In this document: positions 24,218-32,274 of the stretch, piece by piece
Layout of the letters: each line of letters begins with the position of its first letter
Position numbering within the stretch: the stretch's first letter is position 1
From: Gammaproteobacteria bacterium
GTDB taxonomy: Bacteria > Pseudomonadota > Gammaproteobacteria > Immundisolibacterales > JAKLLR01
Assembly: GCA_022014175.1 (NCBI GenBank)
Contig: JAKLLR010000012.1
Coordinates: 1 to 32,687 of the forward strand
Direction of reading: 5' to 3'
DNA length: 32,687 nucleotides
Translations under genes and position numbers: made by a program
Notes under the pieces: generated by a model
The model's database searches: none
Seen by the model: the letters and a program-made list of their open reading frames with translations, nothing else
Told to the model about the DNA's origin: nothing

Positions 24218-24858
24218 CCAGCGGAAGTGTCTGTTTCGGCTGGCATTGGCTGATCGGTTGGCACGCTCTGGCAATAGCGCTTCAGGTGCGCTTTTAGTCG
24301 GCTCACATCTGCGGCGATTTCCGGCGCCTTCACCACGTTATAGCAGGAGAACGACGGCAGGATCTGCACACCGCAAAACCGATAGTTGGCGGTGTTACCG
24401 ACGAAAATATCATCCACCGTTTTGCCCTCAAACAGAAACTGCCCGGGGTCACCGAACGCCTCCGCCGGGGCGTTCCAGGTGAGCGACAGCATGTAGCGTT
24501 TATCGGTCATCTTGCCCCCGGTGCCGTACTGCATGCCCCGGTCCTTGCGGGTTCTGCCGTCATCCTCCACAAAGCGTTTATCCAGCAACCCGGCGGTGAG
24601 CACCTCATCGGTGTACTTCTTGTGAATCCACGGCAGACTGAACCAGTAGACCGGCCCCTGCACAATAATCAGGTCAGCCCAGAGGTGTTTAGCCACCTCC
24701 TCCTCAATCTCATAACCCGCCTCAATAGTGGTGTGCTTCACCACAGACCCGATTGACTCCAGCTCCGATGCCACCACCTCTACCAGGTAGCGGTTCAACT
24801 CGCCCCCGGACATGCCTTCATAAATCTGGTGCGCGTTGATTAGCAATACATTATTCAT
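24214..24858 (-). CDS. mdaB: NAD(P)H-dependent flavodoxin-fold oxidoreductase (MdaB-like)
   Basis: A 214-residue quinone-reductase-like flavoprotein. The N-terminal VLLINAHQIYE...GGELNRYL phosphate loop, the WADLIIVQGPVYWFSLPW FMN-binding stretch, and YMLSLTWNAPAEAFGDPGQF are those of MdaB, which reduces quinones by two electrons and protects from oxidative stress. FVGNTANYRFCGVQILPSFSCYNV near the C-terminus also fits. The start is the ATG at 24856-24858. Downstream ends overlap the NTF2-like gene by 4 nt in convergent orientation. Confidence 0.85.
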   Translation of the reverse strand: MNNVLLINAHQIYEGMSGGELNRYLVEVVASELESIGSVVKHTTIEAGYEIEEEVAKHLWADLIIVQGPVYWFSLPWIHKKYTDEVLTAGLLDKRFVEDDGRTRKDRGMQYGTGGKMTDKRYMLSLTWNAPAEAFGDPGQFLFEGKTVDDIFVGNTANYRFCGVQILPSFSCYNVVKAPEIAADVSRLKAHLKRYCQSVPTDQPMPAETDTSAG

Positions 24859-24938
24859 ACCTTGCCATATCCTGTGCCGGGCGATTCAACCACCGCCAGG
24901 GTTCCCATTAACCGGCCGACAGTGTCTTATTATGAATT

Positions 24939-25226
24939 TTATTTGTGAGCAATCGATTTGTCTGTAAACAGATAGTCTTTAAGCTCCTTATCGAAGTCAG
25001 AATCTTGTCGTCTGATCCATTCAAGCACCATCGCTGCATGCTCTTTTTCCTCATCTCGATTGTGAGCAAGAATTGCCTTCAAATCCCCATTCCTGCACGC
25101 GTCTACCCTCTGGTTATACCAGTCTACCGCTTCAAGCTCTTCCATAAGAGAGGTGATCGCTCTGTGCATATCTCTTGTCTCGTCAGAGAGTTCAGAAATT
25201 GGTTCATGATAACCTTCATTTGACAT
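24939..25226 (-). CDS. encapsulated-ferritin (EncFtn) family protein without visible cargo peptide
   Basis: A 95-residue two-helix ferritin-like protein. SLMEELEAVDWYNQRVDACR and AILAHNRDEEKEHAAMVLEW are near-identical to Rhodospirillum rubrum EncFtn as I remember it. The metal and active-site residues are in register: Glu29, Glu32, Trp36, Tyr37, Glu60 and His63. EncFtn forms ring-shaped decamers with a ferroxidase centre at subunit interfaces and normally ends in a peptide that docks it inside an encapsulin shell. Here the protein stops at LFTDKSIAHK, with no such tail, and no encapsulin gene is in the window. The ATG at 25224-25226 has GAGGA 8 nt upstream; a GTG at 25247 is possible. The gene is AT-rich compared with its left neighbour. 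Confidence 0.9.
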   Translation of the reverse strand: MSNEGYHEPISELSDETRDMHRAITSLMEELEAVDWYNQRVDACRNGDLKAILAHNRDEEKEHAAMVLEWIRRQDSDFDKELKDYLFTDKSIAHK

Positions 25227-25392
25227 AATATTTCCTCTATTAATCACTGATTGTGGTGGCGTCCCGCATAACGCCTTGCTCAGAATCGTTTGCAGACCAG
25301 GAGGCTTGCGGCAGCAATATCGGGAGTGCGTAAGCGCCCACTGCAGCCAATTGCTATGCGTCTATTTAAATTTCGCGCTTGATCTACCAGAA

Positions 25393-25830
25393 CTACTTTG
25401 CGTTTTCCTCAAGCTCTTTCAAGCGTCTTCGGTCTCGGCGGTCTCGTTCGAAACGAACTGTTATGTCCCTGGCCGTAGAAAGCGCTCCGAGAACACCACC
25501 AGAAGCGTCGAGTACTATAGAAAAACTGAGTTCAACGTATATCGTTGATCCATCCGCCCGAACGGCCTTCGTCGGTAAAGACTGCCCGACGTACTTTGTC
25601 ACTCGATCAGTGATTGCACGGTCGAACCCCTGCCAATGGGCCTTACGAAATGACTCCGGAATAATGATGTCTAGGCTTGAACCGATGGCATCCTTTTTTG
25701 AGAATCCAAATACGCGCTCAGCTGAGGTATTCCATATACGAATTATCCCCTTCTGATCAGTAAAAATAATGGCATCCGGGGATTGCTCGACGATCATTTC
25801 GTTTATTTCAGAGATGGTGCCCTTATTCAT
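25393..25830 (-). CDS. single-PAS-domain protein
   Basis: A 145-residue protein consisting of little more than one PAS/PAC domain: DAIIFTDQKGIIRIWNTSAERVFGFSKKDAIGSSLDIIIPE, then GQSLPTKAVRADGSTIYVELSFSIVLDASGGVLGALSTARDIT. A short charged helix (ERDRRDRRRLKELEENAK) ends it, as in the linker that normally leads to a kinase or cyclase, but a stop follows. It could be a stand-alone sensor subunit or a remnant of a larger protein. GAGGAA lies just before the ATG. Base composition is AT-richer than the flanks, as in the EncFtn gene 166 nt downstream. Confidence 0.85.
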   Translation of the reverse strand: MNKGTISEINEMIVEQSPDAIIFTDQKGIIRIWNTSAERVFGFSKKDAIGSSLDIIIPESFRKAHWQGFDRAITDRVTKYVGQSLPTKAVRADGSTIYVELSFSIVLDASGGVLGALSTARDITVRFERDRRDRRRLKELEENAK

Positions 25831-25962
25831 ATTATGGATTCCTCAGGGCCTCAGTATAGACTGACATAGGTGACACATAACAATTAACCAGGCGGGATGA
25901 CAGAGCGGATGACCGATTCGACCACGCCTGACGGGCCATTTGCCGCCACAGCCAACGCATCC

Positions 25963-26772
25963 TCAAACCTCTTTGATCAGATCACTCTCCGGCAGACGCA
26001 GACGCGGCCCGTAGAGGCCTTCCGGGGTGCCGCGACCGGCGGCGATGACCATGGAGACTTCCGCTTGTTTAGGTAGCGCCAGAATGGCGCTGATGCGGTC
26101 GGCATCCATGCCGCCGATAGGGCAGGACTCGTAGCCGTGGGCGGCGAGGGAGAGCATCAGGGTCTGGGCGGCGAGGGCGGCCTGGGTGTGAGCATAAACC
26201 TGATGATCGCCTTTTGTAACCGGCGTGCGGACAAATGCATTGTTGCGGCCTTTGCGCCAGAAGATGAACCGGCGCACCAGATTGTTAAATCCGAGGGCAT
26301 CGCTCTTCAGGGTCATGGGTACGATCTTCTGATAGTACTCCGCCAGGGGGTCAGGCAACGGTGTAGTCCCACCCTGGGTCATGAGATCGACCAGTTTGTC
26401 CCGATTAACCTGCCAGAGATCACCCCGGGCGACAACTACGATCAGATCCCCGGCGGTGGTGGCTGCTGGCTGGCCCATGCAGGCGGCGGTGACGGCGGAT
26501 TTATTGGCGGGGTCGCGGACCCAGTAAAGCTCGTAGGTTTGCAGATTTGAGGAGCTGGGGGCAAGGGTGGCGTCTCGCAGGCAGTCTCGCATGGTCTGCT
26601 CGGGCAGTGGCTGGCCGTCAAACCCGCGGATTGAGCGCCGCCCAAGCAGGGCCTTTTTAAAGCCGGGCAGGGCGCTCTGCTCAAACGATGGGTTGGGCCG
26701 ATCTGGCTGCTTACCCACCGTAGCTGCACCATCTGTCATCTCGGCCAGCGGGTTGGGGGTGTTCGACATCTG
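25963..26772 (-). CDS. nitroreductase-family flavoprotein
   Basis: A 269-residue FMN-dependent oxidoreductase. ALLGRRSIRGFDGQPLP carries the phosphate-binding Arg residues, LAPSSSNLQTYELYWV the next FMN segment, and SLAAHGYESCPIGGMD with LALPKQAEVSMVIAAGRG the C-terminal half. Such enzymes reduce nitro compounds or quinones or saturate alpha,beta-double bonds. The start is uncertain: ATG at 26772 is used here, but an ATG at 26841 overlaps the nhaA stop (ATGAGTGA) and would add 23 residues and suggest translational coupling. Either way it follows nhaA on the same strand. Confidence 0.85.
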   Translation of the reverse strand, partial: QMSNTPNPLAEMTDGAATVGKQPDRPNPSFEQSALPGFKKALLGRRSIRGFDGQPLPEQTMRDCLRDATLAPSSSNLQTYELYWVRDPANKSAVTAACMGQPAATTAGDLIVVVARGDLWQVNRDKLVDLMTQGGTTPLPDPLAEYYQKIVPMTLKSDALGFNNLVRRFIFWRKGRNNAFVRTPVTKGDHQVYAHTQAALAAQTLMLSLAAHGYESCPIGGMDADRISAILALPKQAEVSMVIAAGRGTPEGLYGPRLRLPESDLIKEV

Positions 26773-26833
26773 GACGCTCTCGGCATCTGTGCCCGCGTTC
26801 CGTCTGATCGTCTGCTTGTGACTAGGGTGCCCG

Positions 26834-28027
26834 TCACTCATTACCGGACTGCACCGTCGTAGTGCGAACCGGGCACAAATAGCGAAGCATAAAATAACCA
26901 AACAGGCCTGAGACAAGCGAACCTAAAACAATGCCCAGGCGTTCATCTACCGCGCCGCCGCCCTTCTCAAATGCCAGAGAGGACACGAACAGGCTCATGG
27001 TGAAGCCAATGCCGCAGAGTAGGCCAGCGCCGTAGAGCTGCAACCAGCTGATCTCGTCGGGCATTTTGGCCAGGCCCAGCTTTATCGCCAGCCAGCTAAA
27101 GCTGAAGACACCGATCTGATTACCAAAAAAGAGCCCCAGGGCAATACCCAGTGGGATCGGATGGATCAGGGCGTCCAGCGATAACCCCTCAAACGAGATC
27201 CCGGCGTTGGCAAAGGCAAACAGCGGCAAAATTCCGTAGGCCACGCTTGGATGCAGGTCATGCTCCAGCTTCTCCAGCTGGGTGTGGGACTCGCCAGGCT
27301 CCGCCCTGAAGGGAATAAAGAAAGCTGTCACCACCCCCGCAAGGGTGGCATGAACCCCAGACTTCAGTACCGCAATCCACAATATCAGTCCCACCAGCAG
27401 ATAGGCGGGCATCCCCAATACCCCCCGGCGGTTGAGCGCAAACAAAACGCCGACGGCACCAAGCCCGATCAGCAGCGAACCCAGTGCCAGATCTGAGGTA
27501 TAGAACACCGCAATAATCACAATGGCACCCAGGTCGTCGACGATTGCCAGGGTCATCAGGAAAAGTTTCAGGGACTGGGGAATACGGCTGCCCAGCAGCG
27601 CCAGCACACCCAGCGCAAAAGCGATGTCGGTCGCGGAGGGAATTGCCCAGCCCTTGATCGCAACCGGGTCGCCCCAGTTGATGAACGCGTAGATAGACGC
27701 TGGAACCGCCATGCCCCCCAAAGCCGCAAACAGCGGTAGGGCGACGCGCGCCGGGTCCGACAACTCCCCCGCAAGGACTTCTCGTTTGATCTCTAACCCA
27801 ACCAGAAAGAAAAAGACCGCCATCAGGCCATCATTAATCCACAGCAGTAGTGGCTTAGCGATGCTGAATTCACCAGCACTCACCTGGACCCTGGTCGCCA
27901 GCAGCGCGTCGTACCAGCCACCCGCCGCAGAGTTTGCCACCACCATGGCAACGACTGCCGCGACGAACAGCAAAATACCGCTGGCCGCCTCTAACCGCAT
28001 GAAATCTCTGACCGCTCTGACCAACAT
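26834..28027 (-). CDS. nhaA: Na+/H+ antiporter NhaA
   Basis: A 397-residue 12-helix inner-membrane antiporter that exports sodium or lithium in exchange for protons. The active-site pair Asp164-Asp165 is in LAIVDDLGAIVIIA, and the unwound helix IV motif is PSATDIAFALGVLALLG (Thr133, Asp134). NDGLMAVFFFLVGLEIKREVLAGEL, the N-terminal signature, is intact. The ATG at 28025-28027 follows ACGGAACGGAAAG. The gene has a long leader with several stems upstream, which suggests RNA-level control. Its 3' end may overlap the nitroreductase start. Confidence 0.96.
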   Translation of the reverse strand: MLVRAVRDFMRLEAASGILLFVAAVVAMVVANSAAGGWYDALLATRVQVSAGEFSIAKPLLLWINDGLMAVFFFLVGLEIKREVLAGELSDPARVALPLFAALGGMAVPASIYAFINWGDPVAIKGWAIPSATDIAFALGVLALLGSRIPQSLKLFLMTLAIVDDLGAIVIIAVFYTSDLALGSLLIGLGAVGVLFALNRRGVLGMPAYLLVGLILWIAVLKSGVHATLAGVVTAFFIPFRAEPGESHTQLEKLEHDLHPSVAYGILPLFAFANAGISFEGLSLDALIHPIPLGIALGLFFGNQIGVFSFSWLAIKLGLAKMPDEISWLQLYGAGLLCGIGFTMSLFVSSLAFEKGGGAVDERLGIVLGSLVSGLFGYFMLRYLCPVRTTTVQSGNE

Positions 28028-28070
28028 CTTTCCGTTCCGTTCTGTGGCTTTGGTGAGCCGAATTAACCAG

Positions 28071-28220
28071 CCTGTTAGATTAACAGGACGCGAGGGGGAA
28101 GGGGGCTTACTCGCCGCAGTTTTACCCTAGCTGTACCGGTAGGTACCGGGCATCACCATGGGAACAAAACAGACAGCAGTCCCAAGGCTTTGGTCGGAGG
28201 TGAACGCCGCAGCCCCGCAC
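28071..28220 (-). ncRNA. structured nhaA leader, possible ion-responsive riboswitch
   Basis: On the minus strand GGGGCT (28211-28216) pairs with AGCCCC (28102-28107), enclosing smaller stems: TCACC (28199-28203) with GGTGA (28153-28157), GGGA (28180-28183) with TCCC (28160-28163), and a CCGG/CCGG hairpin (28146-28149 with 28136-28139). Nearer the gene is a perfect 7-bp hairpin CCTGTTA-ATC-TAACAGG (28071-28087). A closed multi-stem fold ahead of nhaA fits a known group of nhaA-associated riboswitches (nhaA-I type, reported to sense lithium), but I cannot confirm that consensus by eye. Together with the hairpin at 28248-28273, this is all I find in the 28028-28374 gap. Confidence 0.45.
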
Positions 28221-28247
28221 TCAAAATACCACTAACAGGCAACAGGG

Positions 28248-28273
28248 GGCATCTCTTCGGTTAAAGAGACGCC
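28248..28273 (-). other. 10-bp hairpin between the amidohydrolase and nhaA leader
   Basis: On the minus strand GGCGTCTCTT and AAGAGATGCC form a 10-bp stem (one G-U pair) around TAACCG. It stands about 100 nt after the amidohydrolase stop. No U-tract follows, so a terminator or a 5' leader element are both possible. Confidence 0.35.
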
Positions 28274-28374
28274 GCACTGGGGCCGAGAGGGAAGGCAGCC
28301 AGGCGCTCCGTGAGGTCAACGAGCCTGTCTGGCTCCGCCGTGAACCGATGACGTCCAGCGGCGACGCCTTCGAC

Positions 28375-29541
28375 TCAGGCTGACTTAAGTGAGTCCCAGC
28401 CGAAGAACTGTTGACCGTTATTCCACAGAATATTCTGCTTGTTCTGCTCGCTCAGATGGCCAGCGGCCAACAGGGTGCTGACGGCGTTGGGCCAGGCGGA
28501 ATCATGGTGGGGATAATCGCCGGAAAACAGGATGTTGCTGTCACCGAATTTATCGATCATGTAGTGGACCAGCTCGTCTTCCGGCTCGGTCACCATGTAG
28601 AAGTTGCGGCGGAAATAATCACTCGGTGGCTTCGGCAACGCGTTGGGTTGATAGGGGCCATAGGTCTCCCATTTTTCGTCCATCCGTTGCAACAGCCAGG
28701 GCACCCAGCCGGTATCGGATTCCATGATCAATATCTTCAGGGTGGGGAACCGCTCCAGCACACCACCGAAGATCAGCTCGGCCACCGAAGTATGGGCGTA
28801 GAACGGCGCAAGAATCGAGTGAATGGTGAAGCCGGTGTCCTCATGGCCGTGATAACGGTGGGCAATGTTGTCTGCCAACAAGTCAGCGCCGGAGAGACCG
28901 TGCAGACCGAACGGCACATCCAGGCGTACGATCTCGGCCCACAGGGGATCAAAAAAATCATCGCTCAACAGCTTGCCGTTGACTGCGCCTTTAGTCATTG
29001 AAACACCAGCAGCACCAAGCTGCTGAACGCAGCGGCGGGCTTCGCTGGCGGCCAGATTCGCATCATGGGGAGGCACCCAGGCCCAGAATTTAAGTCGCTC
29101 TGGGTTGGCCTGACAGAATTCATAAGCGTAGTCATTGAAGACTCTAGCCATGGCCAGAGCGTGTTCGGGATCGATGTTATCGACCCGGGCAAGAAAGAAC
29201 GCAAAGGTGGGCATCAGCACGGCGATGTCGATGCCCTCCTCATCCATCGCCGAGAGATAGAGTTCAGGGGTAGGATTGACGGTGGCCTCCGCCAGCTCTG
29301 GCGTCTCCACCATACGGGCTTTGCCCTGGGCGGCCACCAGTTCAAGATCGCCGGAGTAATAGAGGGGCCAGTGCTGGCCATCAATCTCAACCTCCAGCCC
29401 GCCCTGATCGATCTCTCCCGGCTTTGCGGGGACTGCCCGTACGGTGGTTTTGGAGCGCCAGGGTTCCGGCAGGTTTTTCTCCCAGAGATCTAGCGGTTCC
29501 ATGGTGTGCACGTCGCAATCAATTACTTTTTGTCGGCTCAT
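28375..29541 (-). CDS. amidohydrolase-2 (ACMSD-like) metal-dependent hydrolase/decarboxylase
   Basis: A 388-residue TIM-barrel of the PF04909 family. The metal site is visible as Asp10-x-His12 in IDCDVHTMEP, a His in FGLHGLSG, and the Asp and His pair in FSGDYPHHDSAW; ILIMESDTGWVPWLLQRMDE is also diagnostic. Family members decarboxylate or hydrolyse aromatic and related acids (ACMSD and resorcylate decarboxylases) and are frequent in terpene and aromatic degradation clusters. GGAGGAG stands 9 nt before the ATG at 29539-29541. It is alone between nhaA and the ligase module, so the substrate cannot be inferred. Confidence 0.9.
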   Translation of the reverse strand: MSRQKVIDCDVHTMEPLDLWEKNLPEPWRSKTTVRAVPAKPGEIDQGGLEVEIDGQHWPLYYSGDLELVAAQGKARMVETPELAEATVNPTPELYLSAMDEEGIDIAVLMPTFAFFLARVDNIDPEHALAMARVFNDYAYEFCQANPERLKFWAWVPPHDANLAASEARRCVQQLGAAGVSMTKGAVNGKLLSDDFFDPLWAEIVRLDVPFGLHGLSGADLLADNIAHRYHGHEDTGFTIHSILAPFYAHTSVAELIFGGVLERFPTLKILIMESDTGWVPWLLQRMDEKWETYGPYQPNALPKPPSDYFRRNFYMVTEPEDELVHYMIDKFGDSNILFSGDYPHHDSAWPNAVSTLLAAGHLSEQNKQNILWNNGQQFFGWDSLKSA

Positions 29542-29785
29542 TTCAGTTTCTCCTCCTGATTATTTTTTATGTGCGCGCAGCAGCAACCGCACTCGCCACA
29601 GCATGGCTCGACAGGGGCAGGGAGGCAACTTTTGAGGATCAGGCTGGGTGACCCCGACCTGACGACGAGCATCCCAACCCACCTAACGGCCGGGTTGGAG
29701 CCGTATTCGCTACCCTGCACCCCCCTCAATCACCACGAACGCCTGCAACACAAAAGAACCTTTGCTCCGCAGCCCTTTCCCGATC

Positions 29786-30748
29786 TTATACCTGGGTCGT
29801 CGGCGGTCCGCGCAAGGTCTGCGCCAACGCCATACGTGCTTCGATGGAACTCGGCAGTTTGTGGATTTGCTCGATCTGCCTGAGGTTGAGCAAGAGGCCG
29901 CGCTGGTTGGCAACCTGCACCGTCAGGCCAGGGCGAGCGTTGAGCTCCAGCATCAGGGGCCCGAGATCGCGGTCCATGACGATATCCGCGCCCAGATAGC
30001 CCAGACCGACGGTATCGGCGCATTGCATGGCCAAGTGCAGGATCCGTTCCCAGTGGGGGATGCGGATGTCCGCAGTCGAGGCTCCGGTGTCCGGATGGAG
30101 GGCCTCGACCCGTCCACGGCACACGCCGCCCCGGCTGGTACCTGTGGCCAGGTCAATACCGATGCCCATAGCACCCTGGTGGAGGTTGGCCTTGCCGTCC
30201 GAGGCCCGGGTCGGCAGTCGCACCATGGCTGCGACCGGCACCCCCCGAAACACGATCACGCGGATGTCGGGCACGCCCTGATAGCTGATATGTTCGAACA
30301 GGGGGTCGAAACGCACCCGGTATTCGATGATCGCCTGGTCGGGCAAGCCGCCGAGGCTGTACATGCCGCTGAGCACGTTAGAGACGTGGTGCTGCATGGC
30401 CTCCAGGGTGATCAGGTCGCCGCTGGGCTTGCGGAAGCTGTTGCCAAAGCGACCGCTCACCACCAGGATACCGTTGCCCCCACTACCGTGTGCCGGCTTG
30501 ATGACGAAATCTTCGTGGTCACCGAGCAGCCGCACCAGCTCCTTGCCTTCGTGCTGCTCCCGGACCACCGCATAGAGCGCGGGCACGGCAATACCGTGGT
30601 CGATCGCCAACGGTTTGGTGAGCAGTTTGTTGTCGACCAGCGGATAGAGACGGCGCGGGTTGTAACGCATGATGAAATCGGCGTTGCGCTGGTTCATGCC
30701 CAGTACGCCCATGCGTGTCAACCGGCGCGGCGAAGCCAGGAGACTCAT
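29786..30748 (-). CDS. alpha-L-glutamate ligase-like (RimK-type ATP-grasp) protein
   Basis: A 320-residue ATP-grasp protein. LGMNQRNADFIMRYNPRRLYPLVDNKLLTK starts the fold, DFVIKPAHGSGGNGILVV is the ATP-binding lysine/glycine loop, and PLMLELNARPGL is the metal-binding strand. This is the RimK-related 'glutamate ligase-like' family that is encoded with an inactive-transglutaminase membrane protein. RimK adds glutamate to ribosomal protein S6; the target of this relative is unknown. The ATG overlaps the stop of the upstream membrane gene (ATGA, 30745-30748). The 29542-29785 stretch downstream contains no gene I can support. Confidence 0.9.
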   Translation of the reverse strand: MSLLASPRRLTRMGVLGMNQRNADFIMRYNPRRLYPLVDNKLLTKPLAIDHGIAVPALYAVVREQHEGKELVRLLGDHEDFVIKPAHGSGGNGILVVSGRFGNSFRKPSGDLITLEAMQHHVSNVLSGMYSLGGLPDQAIIEYRVRFDPLFEHISYQGVPDIRVIVFRGVPVAAMVRLPTRASDGKANLHQGAMGIGIDLATGTSRGGVCRGRVEALHPDTGASTADIRIPHWERILHLAMQCADTVGLGYLGADIVMDRDLGPLMLELNARPGLTVQVANQRGLLLNLRQIEQIHKLPSSIEARMALAQTLRGPPTTQV

Positions 30749-32274
30749 GCCTGATCTCCGTCCCGGAAATTGCGGAAGCGGCGCAGCTCCGAAAGCCGGT
30801 ACCCGGTGTAGCGGCCCGTCAGCAGGCTGACCCCCAGCACCACCAGCAACAGCTCGGGGAATACGAACATCAGGTGTACGAGGTCGGGCTGGCTCATCAC
30901 CAGGTAGCTCAGCGCGGCGATCAACAGGCTGCCCAGGCCGTGGAGAATGGCCTCTCGGGCACCGTTTTCCTCCCAGGTGATGGACATGCGCTCAATGGTC
31001 ATGGCCAGGATCACCATGGGGAACAGCGCCACCGACAGGGTCCGCTCCACTCCCAACTTGTTGGTGACCAGGCTGATGAGAAGCATCAGCCCGACCACGA
31101 TGATGAGGATAGCCGTGAGTCTGGGCACCAGCAGCAACATCAGTCGCTCCAGGTAAAAACGCAGCATCAGGCCCAGGGAGACGATCAGCGTGAACAGCGC
31201 GATGCCCCACAGCAGCTGGGTCTCACGGAAGGCCAGAGCGATCAGGACGGGCATAAAGGTACCAAAGGAGCTGATACCCACGAAGGTGCGCATCAGCACC
31301 ACGATCAGGGCTCCGAGCGGAACCATCAACAGCACGCGGTAGACATTCTGGCTGTCCACCGGCAGCGCCAGCGGCGAAAAATCGGCAAACACGGAATCGA
31401 GGCGCTGGGCGCTGTCGCGGGCCACTTCGATCAGTTTTCGGTCGCTGCGCGTGACCGATAACTTGACGTCCCCTCGGCCACCGCTGCTGATGCTGTAGAG
31501 GGGGTCATCGCCGACCTGCCAGGGCAGCAGGTGGTCCGGAACTCCGGGCTCGCCGGTTTCCGGGTCGAAGGCCAGCCAGGATTCGCCATTGTGCACCTGC
31601 AGCAGCGGCAATAGGCGGATATCGCTGGCGGCCTCCTTGAGGGGCAGCACCCAGAGGATGCGCGCCGGGATGCGTACGCCCTTGAGGATCTCAATGATCT
31701 GTCGGGTCCACTGCGCCGGGGAATCGGCCGCCTCGCGCAGCAGGGCCACATTGGGTTCGTCCCGGCGCGCATTCAATTGGCGCAGCAGTTCCCGGGTGTA
31801 GGTGAAGACATCCGCCGATTCCTGGCGGACGTCGTTGATGATCACGCGGATGGCGGTAGCGTAGGGCTCCTCGTAGTCCGGGGGCGAGGGAAAGCGGGGG
31901 CGATCACGCCAGGCCGCAGGTTGCTCGCTGCGGGTGACCGAGATGCGGTAGTAGAGGGTTTCACTGCCCTGTGTGCGACGTTTCACCCATTCCACCTTAC
32001 GCCGGTCGCCGTCCTCCTCGATCGCCATGCCGTAACGGTTGGCGATGAAGTGTTCCTCCAGTTTGAGAAAGCCGGGGAGTACAGAGGGGACCGCCAGGTC
32101 GACGATTGCAGGCCCGCCGTCGGCCTGAAAACCGATGCGCGCCTGGATCGACCAGACCTCGGTTTCCTGGTCGGGCCGCACCGGCATGCCGAGAATCACC
32201 GCCTTGTAGGCGGAGATGGCCAAACCCGCCAGAACCAGCACCACCACCCAGACCGGGACCGCCGGATGTCTCAC
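30745..32274 (-). CDS. inactive transglutaminase fused to 7 transmembrane helices
   Basis: A 509-residue inner-membrane protein. One helix near the N-terminus (VVVLVLAGLAISAYKAVIL) anchors a periplasmic domain of about 230 residues that matches the catalytically dead transglutaminase family (PF14400). The C-terminal 250 residues hold about seven helices (PF14402), including VLLMVPLGALIVVLMRTFVG, LWGIALFTLIVSLGLMLRF and PRLTAILIIVVGLMLLISLV. The start is a GTG at 32272-32274 that overlaps the protease stop (GTGA). The protein may sense or bind peptides or glutamylated products and pass this to the ligase and protease encoded on each side. Confidence 0.9.
   Translation of the reverse strand: MRHPAVPVWVVVLVLAGLAISAYKAVILGMPVRPDQETEVWSIQARIGFQADGGPAIVDLAVPSVLPGFLKLEEHFIANRYGMAIEEDGDRRKVEWVKRRTQGSETLYYRISVTRSEQPAAWRDRPRFPSPPDYEEPYATAIRVIINDVRQESADVFTYTRELLRQLNARRDEPNVALLREAADSPAQWTRQIIEILKGVRIPARILWVLPLKEAASDIRLLPLLQVHNGESWLAFDPETGEPGVPDHLLPWQVGDDPLYSISSGGRGDVKLSVTRSDRKLIEVARDSAQRLDSVFADFSPLALPVDSQNVYRVLLMVPLGALIVVLMRTFVGISSFGTFMPVLIALAFRETQLLWGIALFTLIVSLGLMLRFYLERLMLLLVPRLTAILIIVVGLMLLISLVTNKLGVERTLSVALFPMVILAMTIERMSITWEENGAREAILHGLGSLLIAALSYLVMSQPDLVHLMFVFPELLLVVLGVSLLTGRYTGYRLSELRRFRNFRDGDQA

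Noticed and set aside
25248-25470. Possible integron attC site (GCATAAC near 25264 and GTTATG near 25459)
   Set aside because: The two half-sites are about 195 nt apart, the second lies within the PAS coding region, and no inner stem was found.
24860-25850. Encapsulin shell gene expected next to the EncFtn gene
   Set aside because: No HK97-fold protein was found on either strand; the neighbours are an MdaB-like flavoprotein and a PAS protein.
29762-30754. Plus-strand open frame of 330 codons
   Set aside because: It is the antisense shadow of the ATP-grasp ligase gene in a GC-rich stretch.
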